From NCBI GenBank assembly GCA_963724625.1, contig CAVRVO010000017.1, positions 372,001-436,000 on the forward strand: a DNA stretch of 64,000 nt. The letters are read 5' to 3'. The first letter of the stretch is position 1, and every line of letters begins with the position of its first letter. Below, piece by piece: positions 1 to 9,236 of this stretch. The notes below the pieces were generated by a model. The model worked only from the letters and a program-made list of their open reading frames with translations. It had not been told where the DNA came from and searched no databases. Made by a program: the position numbers and the translations under genes. Source of the stretch: DATBVX01 sp963724625. GTDB lineage: Bacteria > Pseudomonadota > Gammaproteobacteria > Steroidobacterales > Steroidobacteraceae.

Positions 1-144
1 AGTCAGGACTCATTTCACAGAATCGGGTGACGCAGTGCAGCAGTCGTTGTCTCGGCCGACAGACCCCGTATCGTGTGCGTCTCGGCCTGCCCCGGGATCA
101 CGCAGGGAACGGGACCATTGAGCTCGAAGGCGGGGGGGACACAT

Positions 145-2229
145 ATGCCCGTACCAGGCAGCCCGAATCTGATCCCCGAGGATCCGACAATCGAGCGGGT
201 CGCGGCGCAATTGTCGGCCGCGGGCCAATCGATCGATATCGTCGCGCTGACCTCGGACGCGGATCTGCTTGCGATTCTGCATGACGCCACCGGCGGCTCA
301 CGTCGCGTCCTGGACGCGGCCACGCCTCAGCAGGCCGGCGAATTGATGATGGCCGGACGTGTCGGTGTGGTGGTTGTCGACACACTCGCGACGGGCGAGG
401 ATTCCGAGGCGTTCTGCGAGCAGCTCCGTACCCAGTTCCCGGATCTCGTGCTGATCGTTGCCGGAACCACCGAGGACCAGACACAGCTCGTCAAGCTGAT
501 CACCTCGGGCGACATCTATCGTTTCCTGCACAAACCGGTTTCTCCGCCGCGCGTTCGCCAGTTCATCGAAGCGGGCATACGCCGGCACATGGAGGGCCGC
601 ACATTTACGCCGGCCGAGACCGCCCCGCCGCCACGGCGAGGCTTGATGCCGGCGATCTTCATCGGCATCGCCCTGCTCATCATTGGGGCGACGGTCGCTG
701 CGTACATCTTCTTCAAAGAAGGTCCACGCCAGCAGGCTCAACAGCCCGTTACCCAATCTGCACCACGATCGGTCACGCCCGAGGTGCGGGCCCCCGCTCC
801 CGTGCCGCAGCCAACCGTGAATGCGCCATCGAAGGCATCGGCGACGCCACAAGCACCGGCTGCAACTGACGAACGTGGCAGGGTACTTGCTGCGGCCGGA
901 GCAGCATTCGACGCCGGACGTCTCATCGCGCCGCCCGGCACCAGCGCCCTGGACCTGTATCGCCAGGTGCTTGCGACTCACCCCGGCGATGCCCAGGCCG
1001 AGGCGGGCCTGGACCGAATCGCCGATCAGCTCCTCACGAGTGCCGAGACCGCGATGCTCGAAGAACGAGTCGATGATGCCGCGCGTGCCATCGAAGATGC
1101 GCGCCTTGTCAGGCCCAACAACATGCGCCTGGCCTTCCTGAGTGCGCAGCTCGGCAAGGAGCGCGAACGGCGCCTGATCGCGCTCGCGCGACAGTCGGCG
1201 GACGCTGGCAACTTCACTCGTGCTATCAGTTTTCTGGACCGCGCCGCGCAGGGACAAAAGAACATTTCTCCGGTGCTGGCCCAGGCGCGCCGCGAAATCG
1301 AGCAGCGTCGCGTCGGCACCAGCGCCGAGAACCTGCTCAAGAAAGCCAACGAGCGGTTGCGTGAGGACAAGCTGATTGCGCCAGAAGGCGACAGCGCGGA
1401 AACCTACATCCTCGCTGCGCTCGCCGCCGACCCGGCCAACGTCACGGCACAACAGGCGCGCCGTGCGCTCGGCGACCAGATGTTGGCCAAATCCAGCCAG
1501 GCGATCGATGCCCGGGATTTCGTCGCAGCCGAGCAATGGCTGACCCACGCCGAGTCGCTGGGCGCGAACGTTCGCACGGCTCAACGCAGTCTCGACAAGG
1601 CGCGCCAGTCGAGCGCGCGCACTCAACAGCAGTCTCAGCTCACCGCTCGCCTCGATGAGCGCATCTCGCAGGGTCGCTTGCTCGCTCCGGAACGCGACAG
1701 CGCGAGTTACTACTGGCGCGAACTGCGGGCCGCAGATCCGCAGAACGCACGCCTACAGCCGACTTTGCAAAGCATTGGCGCAGGACTGGTGCAGCAGGCG
1801 CAGGCCAGCCTGGCGCAAGGCGACGTCGGGACAGCGCAGACCGCACTTGATGAAGCGAAGTCACTCGGATTCTCATCCACTGCCCTGACGTCAGCGGAGC
1901 AACAGACCGCGGCGGCACGCGAACACTCGGCTTTCATGGGCAGCATCATCGACGCCGCCACAATTGCGCGCGACAAGTACGTCGCCCCGCGCTACCCCTC
2001 CGAGGCGCAACGCAAGGGACTAGGCGGCTGGGTGGAACTCGAATTCACGGTCGCCAAGGACGGCACGGTGAAGGACCTTACAGTTTTTCGGGCCGAGCCT
2101 GCGGAAACCTTCGATGCGGCCGCCATCAAAGCAGTCTCGCAATGGCGCTATCGGCCGATCGTGCGCGATGGCCGGGTCGTCGAGCAGCGCGCTCGCCTCA
2201 GGGTCCGCTTCGCGCTGCAAGAGGGGTGA
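145..2229 (+). CDS. Receiver-like / single TM / TonB C-terminal fusion protein
   Basis: A 694-residue protein joining a cytoplasmic response-regulator-like domain to a periplasmic TonB C-terminal domain. Residues about 30-145 follow the receiver fold, with SDAD (37-40), a phospho-acceptor-type Asp79 after a VVVV strand, Thr108/Thr109 and Lys130 in HKP. A single hydrophobic helix lies near 168-190, followed by a Pro/Ala/Gln linker. Three diverged repeats start near 257, 408 and 509, each opening with a [GD][RK]L[IL]AP...SA..Y motif and looking TPR-like. The last 85 residues (YPSEAQRKG onward, ending VRFALQEG) match the TonB C-terminal family. The ATG at 145 is preferred over the longer frame from 73 because a G-rich ribosome site precedes it and the receiver fold starts soon after. 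No ExbB/ExbD gene is adjacent, and the usual N-terminal TonB helix motif is absent. The signalling role is inferred only. Confidence 0.8.
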   Translation: MPVPGSPNLIPEDPTIERVAAQLSAAGQSIDIVALTSDADLLAILHDATGGSRRVLDAATPQQAGELMMAGRVGVVVVDTLATGEDSEAFCEQLRTQFPDLVLIVAGTTEDQTQLVKLITSGDIYRFLHKPVSPPRVRQFIEAGIRRHMEGRTFTPAETAPPPRRGLMPAIFIGIALLIIGATVAAYIFFKEGPRQQAQQPVTQSAPRSVTPEVRAPAPVPQPTVNAPSKASATPQAPAATDERGRVLAAAGAAFDAGRLIAPPGTSALDLYRQVLATHPGDAQAEAGLDRIADQLLTSAETAMLEERVDDAARAIEDARLVRPNNMRLAFLSAQLGKERERRLIALARQSADAGNFTRAISFLDRAAQGQKNISPVLAQARREIEQRRVGTSAENLLKKANERLREDKLIAPEGDSAETYILAALAADPANVTAQQARRALGDQMLAKSSQAIDARDFVAAEQWLTHAESLGANVRTAQRSLDKARQSSARTQQQSQLTARLDERISQGRLLAPERDSASYYWRELRAADPQNARLQPTLQSIGAGLVQQAQASLAQGDVGTAQTALDEAKSLGFSSTALTSAEQQTAAAREHSAFMGSIIDAATIARDKYVAPRYPSEAQRKGLGGWVELEFTVAKDGTVKDLTVFRAEPAETFDAAAIKAVSQWRYRPIVRDGRVVEQRARLRVRFALQEG

Positions 2230-2263
2230 GCACTTTTCGGCGTCACGGGGGTCGGGCACCCGC

Positions 2264-4543
2264 TCACGCCCGAGCCGCTAACCTTGCCAGCTCCGGCACA
2301 ATCGGCAGACGGCGCACTCGCAGGCCACGTGCCGCGAAAATCGCGTTCGCCAGTGCGGGCGCAACCGGCGGCAACGGGCATTCGCCCATTCCCACCGGAT
2401 CGCGTTCGCTCGGGGTGATATGAATATCGATCTCTGCCGGCGTCTCTGCCATGCGCAGCAGCGGATAATCGTTGAAATTGCTCTGCTCGACGTGCCCATC
2501 GCGGATCGTGATCTGCGGATGCAGTGCGTGTGACAAGCCATCAATGATCCCGCTTTGCATCTGCGCTTCTACGCCGAGCGGATTGACGGCACGACCACAA
2601 TCGACCGCGCCGGTGACTTTGAGCACGCGCACGCCGCCCTGATCGTCCACTTCCGCTTCGACAACGTGCGCGACGTACCCACCAAAGGTGAAGTGCCCCG
2701 CGATGCCGCGACCACGCCCCGGCGGCAGCGGCTTGCCCCAATCGCCTTTCTCAGCCGCGAGTTTCAGGACGTTGACGAGGCGCCCGGTATCGAACAGCGG
2801 CCCCCCGTGTTGCTCATACTTCATCTCTCGAGCCGGGCCGAGCAGTGCGAGACGCAGCTCCAGGGGATCGCGATGCAGTTCATGGGCAATCTCGTCAATA
2901 AAGGACTGCACGACGAACGCGTTCGCCGTGTGCGCCGGCGCGCGCCATGATCCACGCGCAGCTCCGGAACGCATCGAGTGATACTCGAGGCGATAGTTCG
3001 CCACCAGCCCCGCCGGAAAATCGTCGGGGTACAGCTCCGACGTCCAGTCCTCCTCGGGCTTGACGTCCTCGCGACGGTAGTACTTCGATGCGCTCGCGAG
3101 CCGGTGAGTCCAGGCGATCATTTTCCCTTGTGCGTCGAAGCCAGCGCGCAACTCGTGCAGGCCGGCCGGACGATAGAAGTCATTGCGCAGGTCGTCTTCA
3201 CGCGTCCAGAGCACTTGCACCGGCGCCTTCACGGCCTTGGAGACCAGCACCGCTTCAGCGACGTAATCAGCCGTGAGACGCCGCCCGAATCCGCCCCCCA
3301 GTCGCGTCATGCGCACCTCGATGTTCAGCCGGTCGAGGCCGGTAAGGCGTGCCGCCATGCGCGAGGCGGAGCCCGGCATCTGGATGGGAGCGATGATCTC
3401 GCACCGGTCGGGGCGCACCCAGGCGACGCAATTCTGCGGCTCCAGCGTGCAGTGACTGACATACGGGAGCCAATAGCGCGCCTTAAATGTCTTCGTCGCT
3501 GCGGCGCTGGCAGAGTCGAAATCACCATCATTGCGAACCACCCTTCCCGATTTCTCGAATGCCGCCGTGCACTGCTGTTCCAGACCCGCCGTACTCTCAT
3601 CGGCAAAAGGTCCGGGCTTCCATTTGACCTTGAGACGCTCGCGACCCTGTATCGCCGCCCAAGTTGAGTCGGCGACCACCGCGATTGCTGAAGCCAGCAC
3701 CGTATAGGGTTTGCCCGTGGGCTCGGCATCGATCCGCACGACCTGCCGCACACCCGGCACCTTCAGTGCTTCGCTCGCATCGAAGCTCTCGATACCGCCG
3801 TCGAACCACGGACAGCGCGCCAGTACCGCATGCTTCAGACCCGGCAGGCGCGCGTCGATTCCGAAGCCGGCGGCACCGGTGACGATGTCGCGTCCGTCCA
3901 CCACGCGCGTCGGCTTGCCGATGATGCGAAAAGCCGCCGGGTTCTTGAGCGTTGGCGCGGAGCTGGGGGGCTTGAGCGTCGCGGCCTGCGCGGCAAGCTC
4001 ACCGTAGCTGGCGAAGCGACCGGTTGCGGGATGTACCACGCGGCCGGGCTCGGTTGCGCAGGAGGCAGTGTCCACTTGCCAACGCTGTGCCGCCGCCAGG
4101 ATCAACATCTCTCGGGCGCGCGCGCCGACCTGGCGCAGCAGCAGCCAGTTCTCACTGACGCTGGTGCTGCCCCCCGCCCCCTGGCCGACACCGTCGTACT
4201 TCCAGGTGTAACCCTCACCCTTTGGGTCGCGCATGATGCCGAGAGGCATCTGCTCGACGCGCACACTATGCCAATCCACGTCGAGTTCTTCGGCGATCAA
4301 CATGGGAAGCGAGGTGCGAACGCCCTGCCCCATGTCCGGATTCGGCGCTCCCAATGTCACTGAACCATCGGGATCGATGCGCACGAAGTAGCCCAGTTGG
4401 CCGCCGCTCGAGCCCATCGGCTCGCCGGTTTCGGCGGCCGAACCCAGACCGACCAGGAGCCCGCCGCCGACCGCGACGGAAACGCGCAGAAAATCGCGCC
4501 GGGTGAGCGCGAGCGTCGTGACTGATGACAGCCCGCTGCTCAA
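2264..4543 (-). CDS. Molybdopterin-binding large subunit, isoquinoline 1-oxidoreductase/aldehyde oxidase type
   Basis: A 759-residue molybdenum hydroxylase catalytic subunit of the IorB-like xanthine dehydrogenase family. These enzymes hydroxylate aldehydes or N-heterocycles using a molybdenum cofactor and a separate 2Fe-2S subunit. A Tat signal with RRDFLR at 15-20 and a following hydrophobic run implies folded export to the periplasm. GGGFGRR near residue 417 and GMGECPLPPVAPALANA near the C-terminus are molybdopterin-contact motifs of the family. The likely start is TTG at 4543, which overlaps the stop of the upstream LytTR regulator by 4 nt, indicating translational coupling. The 2Fe-2S partner is not adjacent; the only candidate in the window lies at 20687-21148. 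The substrate cannot be read from the sequence. Confidence 0.88.
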   Translation of the reverse strand: MSSGLSSVTTLALTRRDFLRVSVAVGGGLLVGLGSAAETGEPMGSSGGQLGYFVRIDPDGSVTLGAPNPDMGQGVRTSLPMLIAEELDVDWHSVRVEQMPLGIMRDPKGEGYTWKYDGVGQGAGGSTSVSENWLLLRQVGARAREMLILAAAQRWQVDTASCATEPGRVVHPATGRFASYGELAAQAATLKPPSSAPTLKNPAAFRIIGKPTRVVDGRDIVTGAAGFGIDARLPGLKHAVLARCPWFDGGIESFDASEALKVPGVRQVVRIDAEPTGKPYTVLASAIAVVADSTWAAIQGRERLKVKWKPGPFADESTAGLEQQCTAAFEKSGRVVRNDGDFDSASAAATKTFKARYWLPYVSHCTLEPQNCVAWVRPDRCEIIAPIQMPGSASRMAARLTGLDRLNIEVRMTRLGGGFGRRLTADYVAEAVLVSKAVKAPVQVLWTREDDLRNDFYRPAGLHELRAGFDAQGKMIAWTHRLASASKYYRREDVKPEEDWTSELYPDDFPAGLVANYRLEYHSMRSGAARGSWRAPAHTANAFVVQSFIDEIAHELHRDPLELRLALLGPAREMKYEQHGGPLFDTGRLVNVLKLAAEKGDWGKPLPPGRGRGIAGHFTFGGYVAHVVEAEVDDQGGVRVLKVTGAVDCGRAVNPLGVEAQMQSGIIDGLSHALHPQITIRDGHVEQSNFNDYPLLRMAETPAEIDIHITPSERDPVGMGECPLPPVAPALANAIFAARGLRVRRLPIVPELARLAARA

Positions 4544-5340
4544 AGGCGCCCACTGTTGATGTAATTGACTACGCGGCGGCGGTAAGCGCGCCCGGATGTG
4601 AATTTAGTCCCGTTCGCCAGCGTCACTTCGTAATCGCCGTAGAGCTGGCGCGCCATCTCGCGGATGTGGCGCGTATTGATGATCACCGAGCGGTGGATGC
4701 GCAGAAACATCGTCGGATCGAGCATCGTCTCGGCCTGTTGCATGCCGCAGCGGAGCAGGTAGTGATCGCTGCCGACGTGCAAGGTGATGTAATTGCGACT
4801 TGCCTCGACCGCGTGCACGTCGCCTGGATCGACGAAGATGTAGCGGTCGTTCTTCTCCGCCACGATGCGCTTGGGTCCGGTGCCTGGAAGCGTGCCCTGC
4901 ATGTTGCCGAGAATCTGCCGCACCGCTGCCTGGACCTGGGCGCGTACGTCATTGCCGCCGGGCCCTGTCAAGCGCGACCTGGCACGCTCTACAGCGGCAC
5001 GAAAGCGCTCCCGGTCGAAAGGCTTGAGGAGGTAGTCCACCGCGTTGAGCTCGAACGCATCCACCGCGTACTGGTCGTACGCGGTCACGAAGATCACCAG
5101 CGGCATTGCGTCGCGCCCGATCTTGTCGATGACTTCCAGGCCGTTCACGCGGCGCATCTGTACATCGAGAAATACCAGGTCAGGGTGCAGTGCCGCGATG
5201 CGCTTGACCGCTTCGGCGCCATAGCGGCACTCGCCGACGACCTCGATATCGCCCTCCAGGGCACAGTAGTCCTTCAATGTCTGGCGGGCGATCGGCTCGT
5301 CGTCCACGATCAGCGTGCGGATCATCGTCGCGGTGTTCAT
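4540..5340 (-). CDS. LytTR-family response regulator
   Basis: A 266-residue two-component response regulator. The receiver domain (residues ~7-125) has the acidic pair D13-D14, phospho-acceptor Asp59 in FLDVQM and the conserved Lys in LLKPFD. The C-terminal ~110 residues form a LytTR DNA-binding domain (HAVEASRNYITLHV, FLRIHRSVIINTRHI). It overlaps the upstream sensor kinase by 4 nt (ATGA) and the downstream molybdenum hydroxylase by 4 nt, so the three genes form one translationally coupled minus-strand unit. AlgR/LytR-type regulators bind paired direct repeats; no such site was confidently found upstream. Confidence 0.93.
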   Translation of the reverse strand: MNTATMIRTLIVDDEPIARQTLKDYCALEGDIEVVGECRYGAEAVKRIAALHPDLVFLDVQMRRVNGLEVIDKIGRDAMPLVIFVTAYDQYAVDAFELNAVDYLLKPFDRERFRAAVERARSRLTGPGGNDVRAQVQAAVRQILGNMQGTLPGTGPKRIVAEKNDRYIFVDPGDVHAVEASRNYITLHVGSDHYLLRCGMQQAETMLDPTMFLRIHRSVIINTRHIREMARQLYGDYEVTLANGTKFTSGRAYRRRVVNYINSGRL

Positions 5341-6596
5341 TCGAGAATGCCCTCCCGAAATGGAATGCGCAGGAACGCCAGGAATCCGCCCTCGGGCGGC
5401 GCACGAAACTCGAGGGTGAAATTCTCGCCATAGAGGGCGCGCAGGCGCTCACGGGTATTACCGGTGCCGATGTGCGCACCGGAGCCCTCGCCCTCCGCGT
5501 CAGGACTACCGGTGTTATGAACGCTCAGCTCGAGCCAGCGTTCGAGCTGCCGTGAATCGATGACCTGGCGCGCATCGATGCTGACGTTGACCCGCTCCTC
5601 TTCCTCGGCGGCACCATGGACCACCGCGTTCTCCGCCAGCGGCTGCAGGATCAGGCTCGGCACCATGGCGTCCTGCACGGCCGTATCGACACGAATTGCA
5701 AAACGCAGACGATCGGGAAACCTGAGCTGCTGGATCTCCAGATAGTTGCGCACGAAATCGATCTCGCGTGTGAGCGGCACGAGGTCCGCGTCGCTGTCGC
5801 GCAGCGTCCGGCGCAAAAGGTCCCCAAGACGCACGATGATCTGCCGCGCCACGGCAGGCCGTGCATCGATCAGCCCGCTGACCGAGTGCAGCGTATTGAA
5901 CAGGAAGTGCGGGTGCAGCTGCATGCGCAGTGCGTGCAGGCGCGCGCGCACGTTCTCATGTTCGAGCTGTGCGAGGCGCAGGCGATGATCGCGCAGGTCG
6001 AGATAAGTGCGCACGCCGAGGATCAGTACCAGCCCGAACCAATACGATATGAAGAAGTCCGGGATGCTCACCAGCAGGATGCCTGAATGGAGCCATTCGC
6101 TGATCTGCTCACCGATCGCGCCGTCGCCTGAGATCATCGTCGGCAGCCATTTGAGCTGCGGCTCGGTGAGATCGATGCTGAGCGTGAGCACCGGCGTCGC
6201 CAGCAGCGCGAACAAGGATGCGAGGGCGAGGTGTCCGGCGGCGGCGAGCCAGCGCCGTTGTTGGGGCCAGCCGATCGCGAGCGCGGCCCGATAGAACACG
6301 ATCAGAATGAAGAACAGGATCGCGTGCTGGAGGGTGCGCTCCAGAGGCTCCGCAATCTGCACGTCCGGAACCGCGGCGACGCGCACCGTATAGCCGAGCA
6401 CGCGGGTCGCCGTCATCAGCAGCCAGAAGGGGATCGTGGTCCAGAGGATCACTGGCCACACTGACTGAGCCGAAGGGTCGATGGTGGCGTGATGGAGCGG
6501 CGCCAGGAACGCGGGCTGGGGGAGCGAGTTGATAGCTTGCGTGGACGCGGGCACTGGCTCCGCAGGCTCGACTTCGATGCGGACTTCGGCGCTCAT
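5337..6596 (-). CDS. LytS/AlgZ-type sensor histidine kinase
   Basis: A 419-residue membrane sensor kinase of the His_kinase (LytS/YehU/AlgZ) family. Four hydrophobic segments occupy roughly residues 35-190. The phospho-acceptor region LHPHFLFNTLHS follows, then an HATPase_c domain with the N box in LAENAVVHG and glycines in GSGAHIGTGN. The ATG at 6596 (MSAEVRIEV) is chosen; an upstream extension to 6653 would run into a long inverted repeat and has no ribosome site. The partner regulator follows with a 4-nt overlap. There is no obvious periplasmic sensor domain, so the signal is probably read within the membrane (inference). Confidence 0.9.
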   Translation of the reverse strand: MSAEVRIEVEPAEPVPASTQAINSLPQPAFLAPLHHATIDPSAQSVWPVILWTTIPFWLLMTATRVLGYTVRVAAVPDVQIAEPLERTLQHAILFFILIVFYRAALAIGWPQQRRWLAAAGHLALASLFALLATPVLTLSIDLTEPQLKWLPTMISGDGAIGEQISEWLHSGILLVSIPDFFISYWFGLVLILGVRTYLDLRDHRLRLAQLEHENVRARLHALRMQLHPHFLFNTLHSVSGLIDARPAVARQIIVRLGDLLRRTLRDSDADLVPLTREIDFVRNYLEIQQLRFPDRLRFAIRVDTAVQDAMVPSLILQPLAENAVVHGAAEEEERVNVSIDARQVIDSRQLERWLELSVHNTGSPDAEGEGSGAHIGTGNTRERLRALYGENFTLEFRAPPEGGFLAFLRIPFREGILE

Positions 6597-6957
6597 AGGT
6601 GTGAGCCGCCATGGGGAATAGCGTGTCCGTGGACGCCGCGACGCCGCGTGCAAATTGGCTTCAATGGGGTATCACTCAAGCCAACCTCTTGCAGGAGGAC
6701 TCGGCGTCGCAGCGTCCTCGGACACGTTGCTCTTGATGGATGCGCCCGCGACCCGATTGGTTGCATGACCTACGCAAAAAGTTCCTTTCGCTCCGGGCAC
6801 CTAGCCTGAGGGTCCCACCTGCTGACTCAACCTTGTCGGGACGAAACGCCGCAGCGGCGGTACCAAGAGTTCGCTGTGGACGCCAAGCTGCTGGGCGACG
6901 CTGGGACCGATCCCCGACTCGCGGGCCACCAGCGTCAGTGCGTCGAAAAATCTCCCG
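6597..6957. other. Intergenic region upstream of the LytS operon
   Basis: A stretch of 361 bases between two minus-strand genes. It must contain the promoter of the kinase/regulator/hydroxylase unit and the 3' end of the transporter transcript. It holds the inverted repeat annotated separately at 6622-6726. The remaining ~230 bases show no coding frame with family resemblance, no recognised riboswitch and no tRNA. Confidence 0.5.
6622..6726. repeat. Long nested inverted repeat (25-bp arms, 23/25 matched)
   Basis: The left arm (6622-6646, beginning CGTGTCCG) and right arm (6702-6726, ending CGGACACG) are reverse complements at 23 of 25 positions. The 55-base interior contains two further nested pairs: TGCAA (6649-6653) with TTGCA (6689-6693), and TTGGCTT (6655-6661) with AAGCCAA (6678-6684). 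The whole can therefore fold as one extended interrupted stem. It sits just upstream of the LytS-type kinase start, where it could be leader RNA structure, a terminator for the transporter transcript, or an extragenic palindromic element. There is no T-run on either side. Confidence 0.75.
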
Positions 6958-8271
6958 TCAGCGCGAAGGAGCCGGTGCAGGTGCGGCGGCGGGCCGCGCC
7001 TCGTGGCGCCGAGCCAGCCACCACCCGACTACAGCCCAGAGCAGTGCCAGGCCGGCACCCACCAGGGCGAGCGCGGCGGTGGACATGTCGCTCGCCTTCA
7101 GGCCGCCGCGCACCTGTGAAGAGATGGCATCTCCGCCACGGTAGACCACGACGTCGATGAAGTTCTTCGCCTTGTACTTGGTTTCAGTATCGACGGAGGT
7201 AAACAGGATTTCCCGGCCAGGGCGTGTGAGCGCGTACTCCCCGGAGCGACGGATGATCATTACCACGGCCAGCACCCAGAAATTGCTGACCAGGGCCAGG
7301 GTCAGAAAGCCGCCCAACATGGCGAGCGGCACCGATATCAGCAGCACCGCGACGCCCAGCCGCGATGCGATTCGTCCGGTAAAAAAGAGCTGGGTAACCA
7401 AGGTGAGCGCCTGCACGACGAAGTCGAGGCGCGCGAATACCTGCGTGCGATCGTCCTCGTTCGGAAACGCCTCCTTCACCAGCCGCAGCTGATCGAAATA
7501 GAGGAACGTCGTCACTGAGGCGAGCAGGAATACGAAGAGGCAAAAGCCGAGCAGGTAGGGAGACCGCAGAACCTGTGTTACACCGGCAAATGGATTGCCG
7601 CCAATCGGTCGTTCCTTCCCCGGCGAATCCACGCTCGTTCCCTGCGGACCCCGACGCCAGAGCCGCAGCAGAATCATCTGGCACACGATGGCGACCGCGA
7701 ACAGACTGGCGGAGACAATCAGCACGCCGGTGCGACCGACCCGACCGACCAGAAAGTCGGTGAGCACCGGCGCGATCAACCCCCCGATGGTGCCGCCGGC
7801 GGCAATTACGCCAAACAGGCGCTTGGCCTGTTCGGAGGTGGTGCGATCCACCATCAGTGTCCAGAACACTGACACCACGAACAGGTTGAAGATACTGATC
7901 CAGACATAAAAGAAGCGTGCCGCGGCAAGGTTGCCCGGATCGGCGTTCATTTCGCCTGCGAGCACCAGCAACGAGCCGCCGAACAGGGCATACACCGCCC
8001 CCAGCACGACCGCGCGCGGCAGGTAGGAACAGGCGAGACCGTAGATCGGTATCACCGCAATCGAGCCGAGCCACGTGGCGACAAACAGGTCCTCCACTTC
8101 CTTCTCGCCCAACACGGTGCCGATCGTCTCGCGCACTGGCCGCAGCATGAAGTAGCCGCACAGCACGCAGAAGAAGAGCGCGAAGGCGGCCGCGACCGCC
8201 GGCCGTTCCTGCGGTTCGATCTTGGCCAGGCGCTGCAGGATCCGCGCAGCCGGCGAGAGTTCTGCGCTCAC
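6958..8271 (-). CDS. MFS / NTP-exchanger-like membrane transporter
   Basis: A 437-residue integral membrane protein with about twelve hydrophobic segments. The N-terminal YFMLRPVRETIG resembles bacterial proteins of the NTP/NTP exchange (TLC) and related MFS families, usually annotated as MFS transporters with no known substrate. The segment VDRTTSEQAKRLFGVIAAGG is a typical cytoplasmic loop plus helix of that group. The start codon overlaps the stop of the upstream aldo/keto reductase by 4 nt, so the two are probably co-translated. The C-terminus is a short Ala/Pro-rich tail. Substrate unknown. Confidence 0.8.
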   Translation of the reverse strand: MSAELSPAARILQRLAKIEPQERPAVAAAFALFFCVLCGYFMLRPVRETIGTVLGEKEVEDLFVATWLGSIAVIPIYGLACSYLPRAVVLGAVYALFGGSLLVLAGEMNADPGNLAAARFFYVWISIFNLFVVSVFWTLMVDRTTSEQAKRLFGVIAAGGTIGGLIAPVLTDFLVGRVGRTGVLIVSASLFAVAIVCQMILLRLWRRGPQGTSVDSPGKERPIGGNPFAGVTQVLRSPYLLGFCLFVFLLASVTTFLYFDQLRLVKEAFPNEDDRTQVFARLDFVVQALTLVTQLFFTGRIASRLGVAVLLISVPLAMLGGFLTLALVSNFWVLAVVMIIRRSGEYALTRPGREILFTSVDTETKYKAKNFIDVVVYRGGDAISSQVRGGLKASDMSTAALALVGAGLALLWAVVGWWLARRHEARPAAAPAPAPSR

Positions 8272-9206
8272 AGATTGGCCACGTACAGCGCCATGCGCTC
8301 GCGCATTTTTTCGTCGGGAAGGCGACCCTGACCCGCGGCGACGTTGTTGTGCATGTGAGCGGGATTTGCGGTGGCGGGAATCACGCAGTTGACGGCCGGA
8401 TGACTCACGATGAACTTGAGGAAGAACTGCCCCCAGCTCGTGCAGTCGATATCGGCGGCCCAGCCCGGCAGCTCCTTGCCGCGCGTGCGCGAGAACAACG
8501 CGCCATCCTCAAAGGGGCGATTGATCAGGGTCGCCACCTTGCGCTCGGCGGCGAGCGGCAGTAGTCGCTGCTCGGCTTCGCGCGTGGCGATCGAATAGTT
8601 GAACTGCACGAAATCCAGCGGCTCCTTGCGGATCAGATCCTCCAGATCCGCATGCGACGCAACCGTGTAGTGCGTGATGCCGATATAACGCACTTTGCCT
8701 TGCTGTTTCAGAGCGCGCAGGTTCTCGAGCTGTGTTGGCAGATCGAGCAGGTTGTGCACCTGCACGAGGTCCAGTTTGCTCACCTTGAGCAAGCGCATCG
8801 AATTCTCGATCTGCTGCAGGCCAGCGTCCTTACCGCGTGTCCAGACCTTGGTGGCGACGAACATGCGCGGCCGCGGGCTCAGTGAGGCAATGAGGTCGCC
8901 GGAAACCGCTTCGGCGCGCCCGTACATGGGGGAGGTATCGAGCAACGTTCCGCCCGCACTCGTCAGGATATCGAGCACCTCGCTCAGAGGCGCCCGCTCA
9001 GTGCTGCCTCCGCCGACATCGAACACGCCCGAGGTTCCGAGGCCGATCACCGGCAGTTCCTCACCGGTCGAGGGAATCTTGCGCTTGAGCATCGCGGTCT
9101 CCGCACCTGGCAGGGTCTGTGGCGCCAGCGCTGCCACGGCGGCACCAGCGGCCCCGACGACGACAGCCTTGCAGAAATCGCGACGCGACGGGCCGTGTGT
9201 GGGCAT
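8268..9206 (-). CDS. Tat-exported aldo/keto reductase
   Basis: A 312-residue aldo/keto reductase carrying a twin-arginine signal (SRRDFCKAVVVGAAGAAVAA, residues 8-27), so it probably acts in the periplasm. The reductase domain shows LDTSPMYG with the family's Asp and Tyr, Lys in ATKVWTRGKD, and the barrel strand VQVHNL. This layout matches exported oxidoreductases of unknown substrate found in proteobacteria; the cofactor would have to be available in the periplasm or bound before export. It precedes and overlaps the transporter gene, suggesting a shared role. The start at 9206 places the RR motif correctly. Confidence 0.88.
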   Translation of the reverse strand: MPTHGPSRRDFCKAVVVGAAGAAVAALAPQTLPGAETAMLKRKIPSTGEELPVIGLGTSGVFDVGGGSTERAPLSEVLDILTSAGGTLLDTSPMYGRAEAVSGDLIASLSPRPRMFVATKVWTRGKDAGLQQIENSMRLLKVSKLDLVQVHNLLDLPTQLENLRALKQQGKVRYIGITHYTVASHADLEDLIRKEPLDFVQFNYSIATREAEQRLLPLAAERKVATLINRPFEDGALFSRTRGKELPGWAADIDCTSWGQFFLKFIVSHPAVNCVIPATANPAHMHNNVAAGQGRLPDEKMRERMALYVANL

Positions 9207-9236
9207 GCACCACTCCTTTATGCCGGTTGCACTCTT

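Noticed and set aside
6727..6957. Possible riboswitch or small RNA between the LytS operon and the transporter
   Set aside because: No conserved aptamer core could be matched by eye; only the separate inverted repeat is structured.
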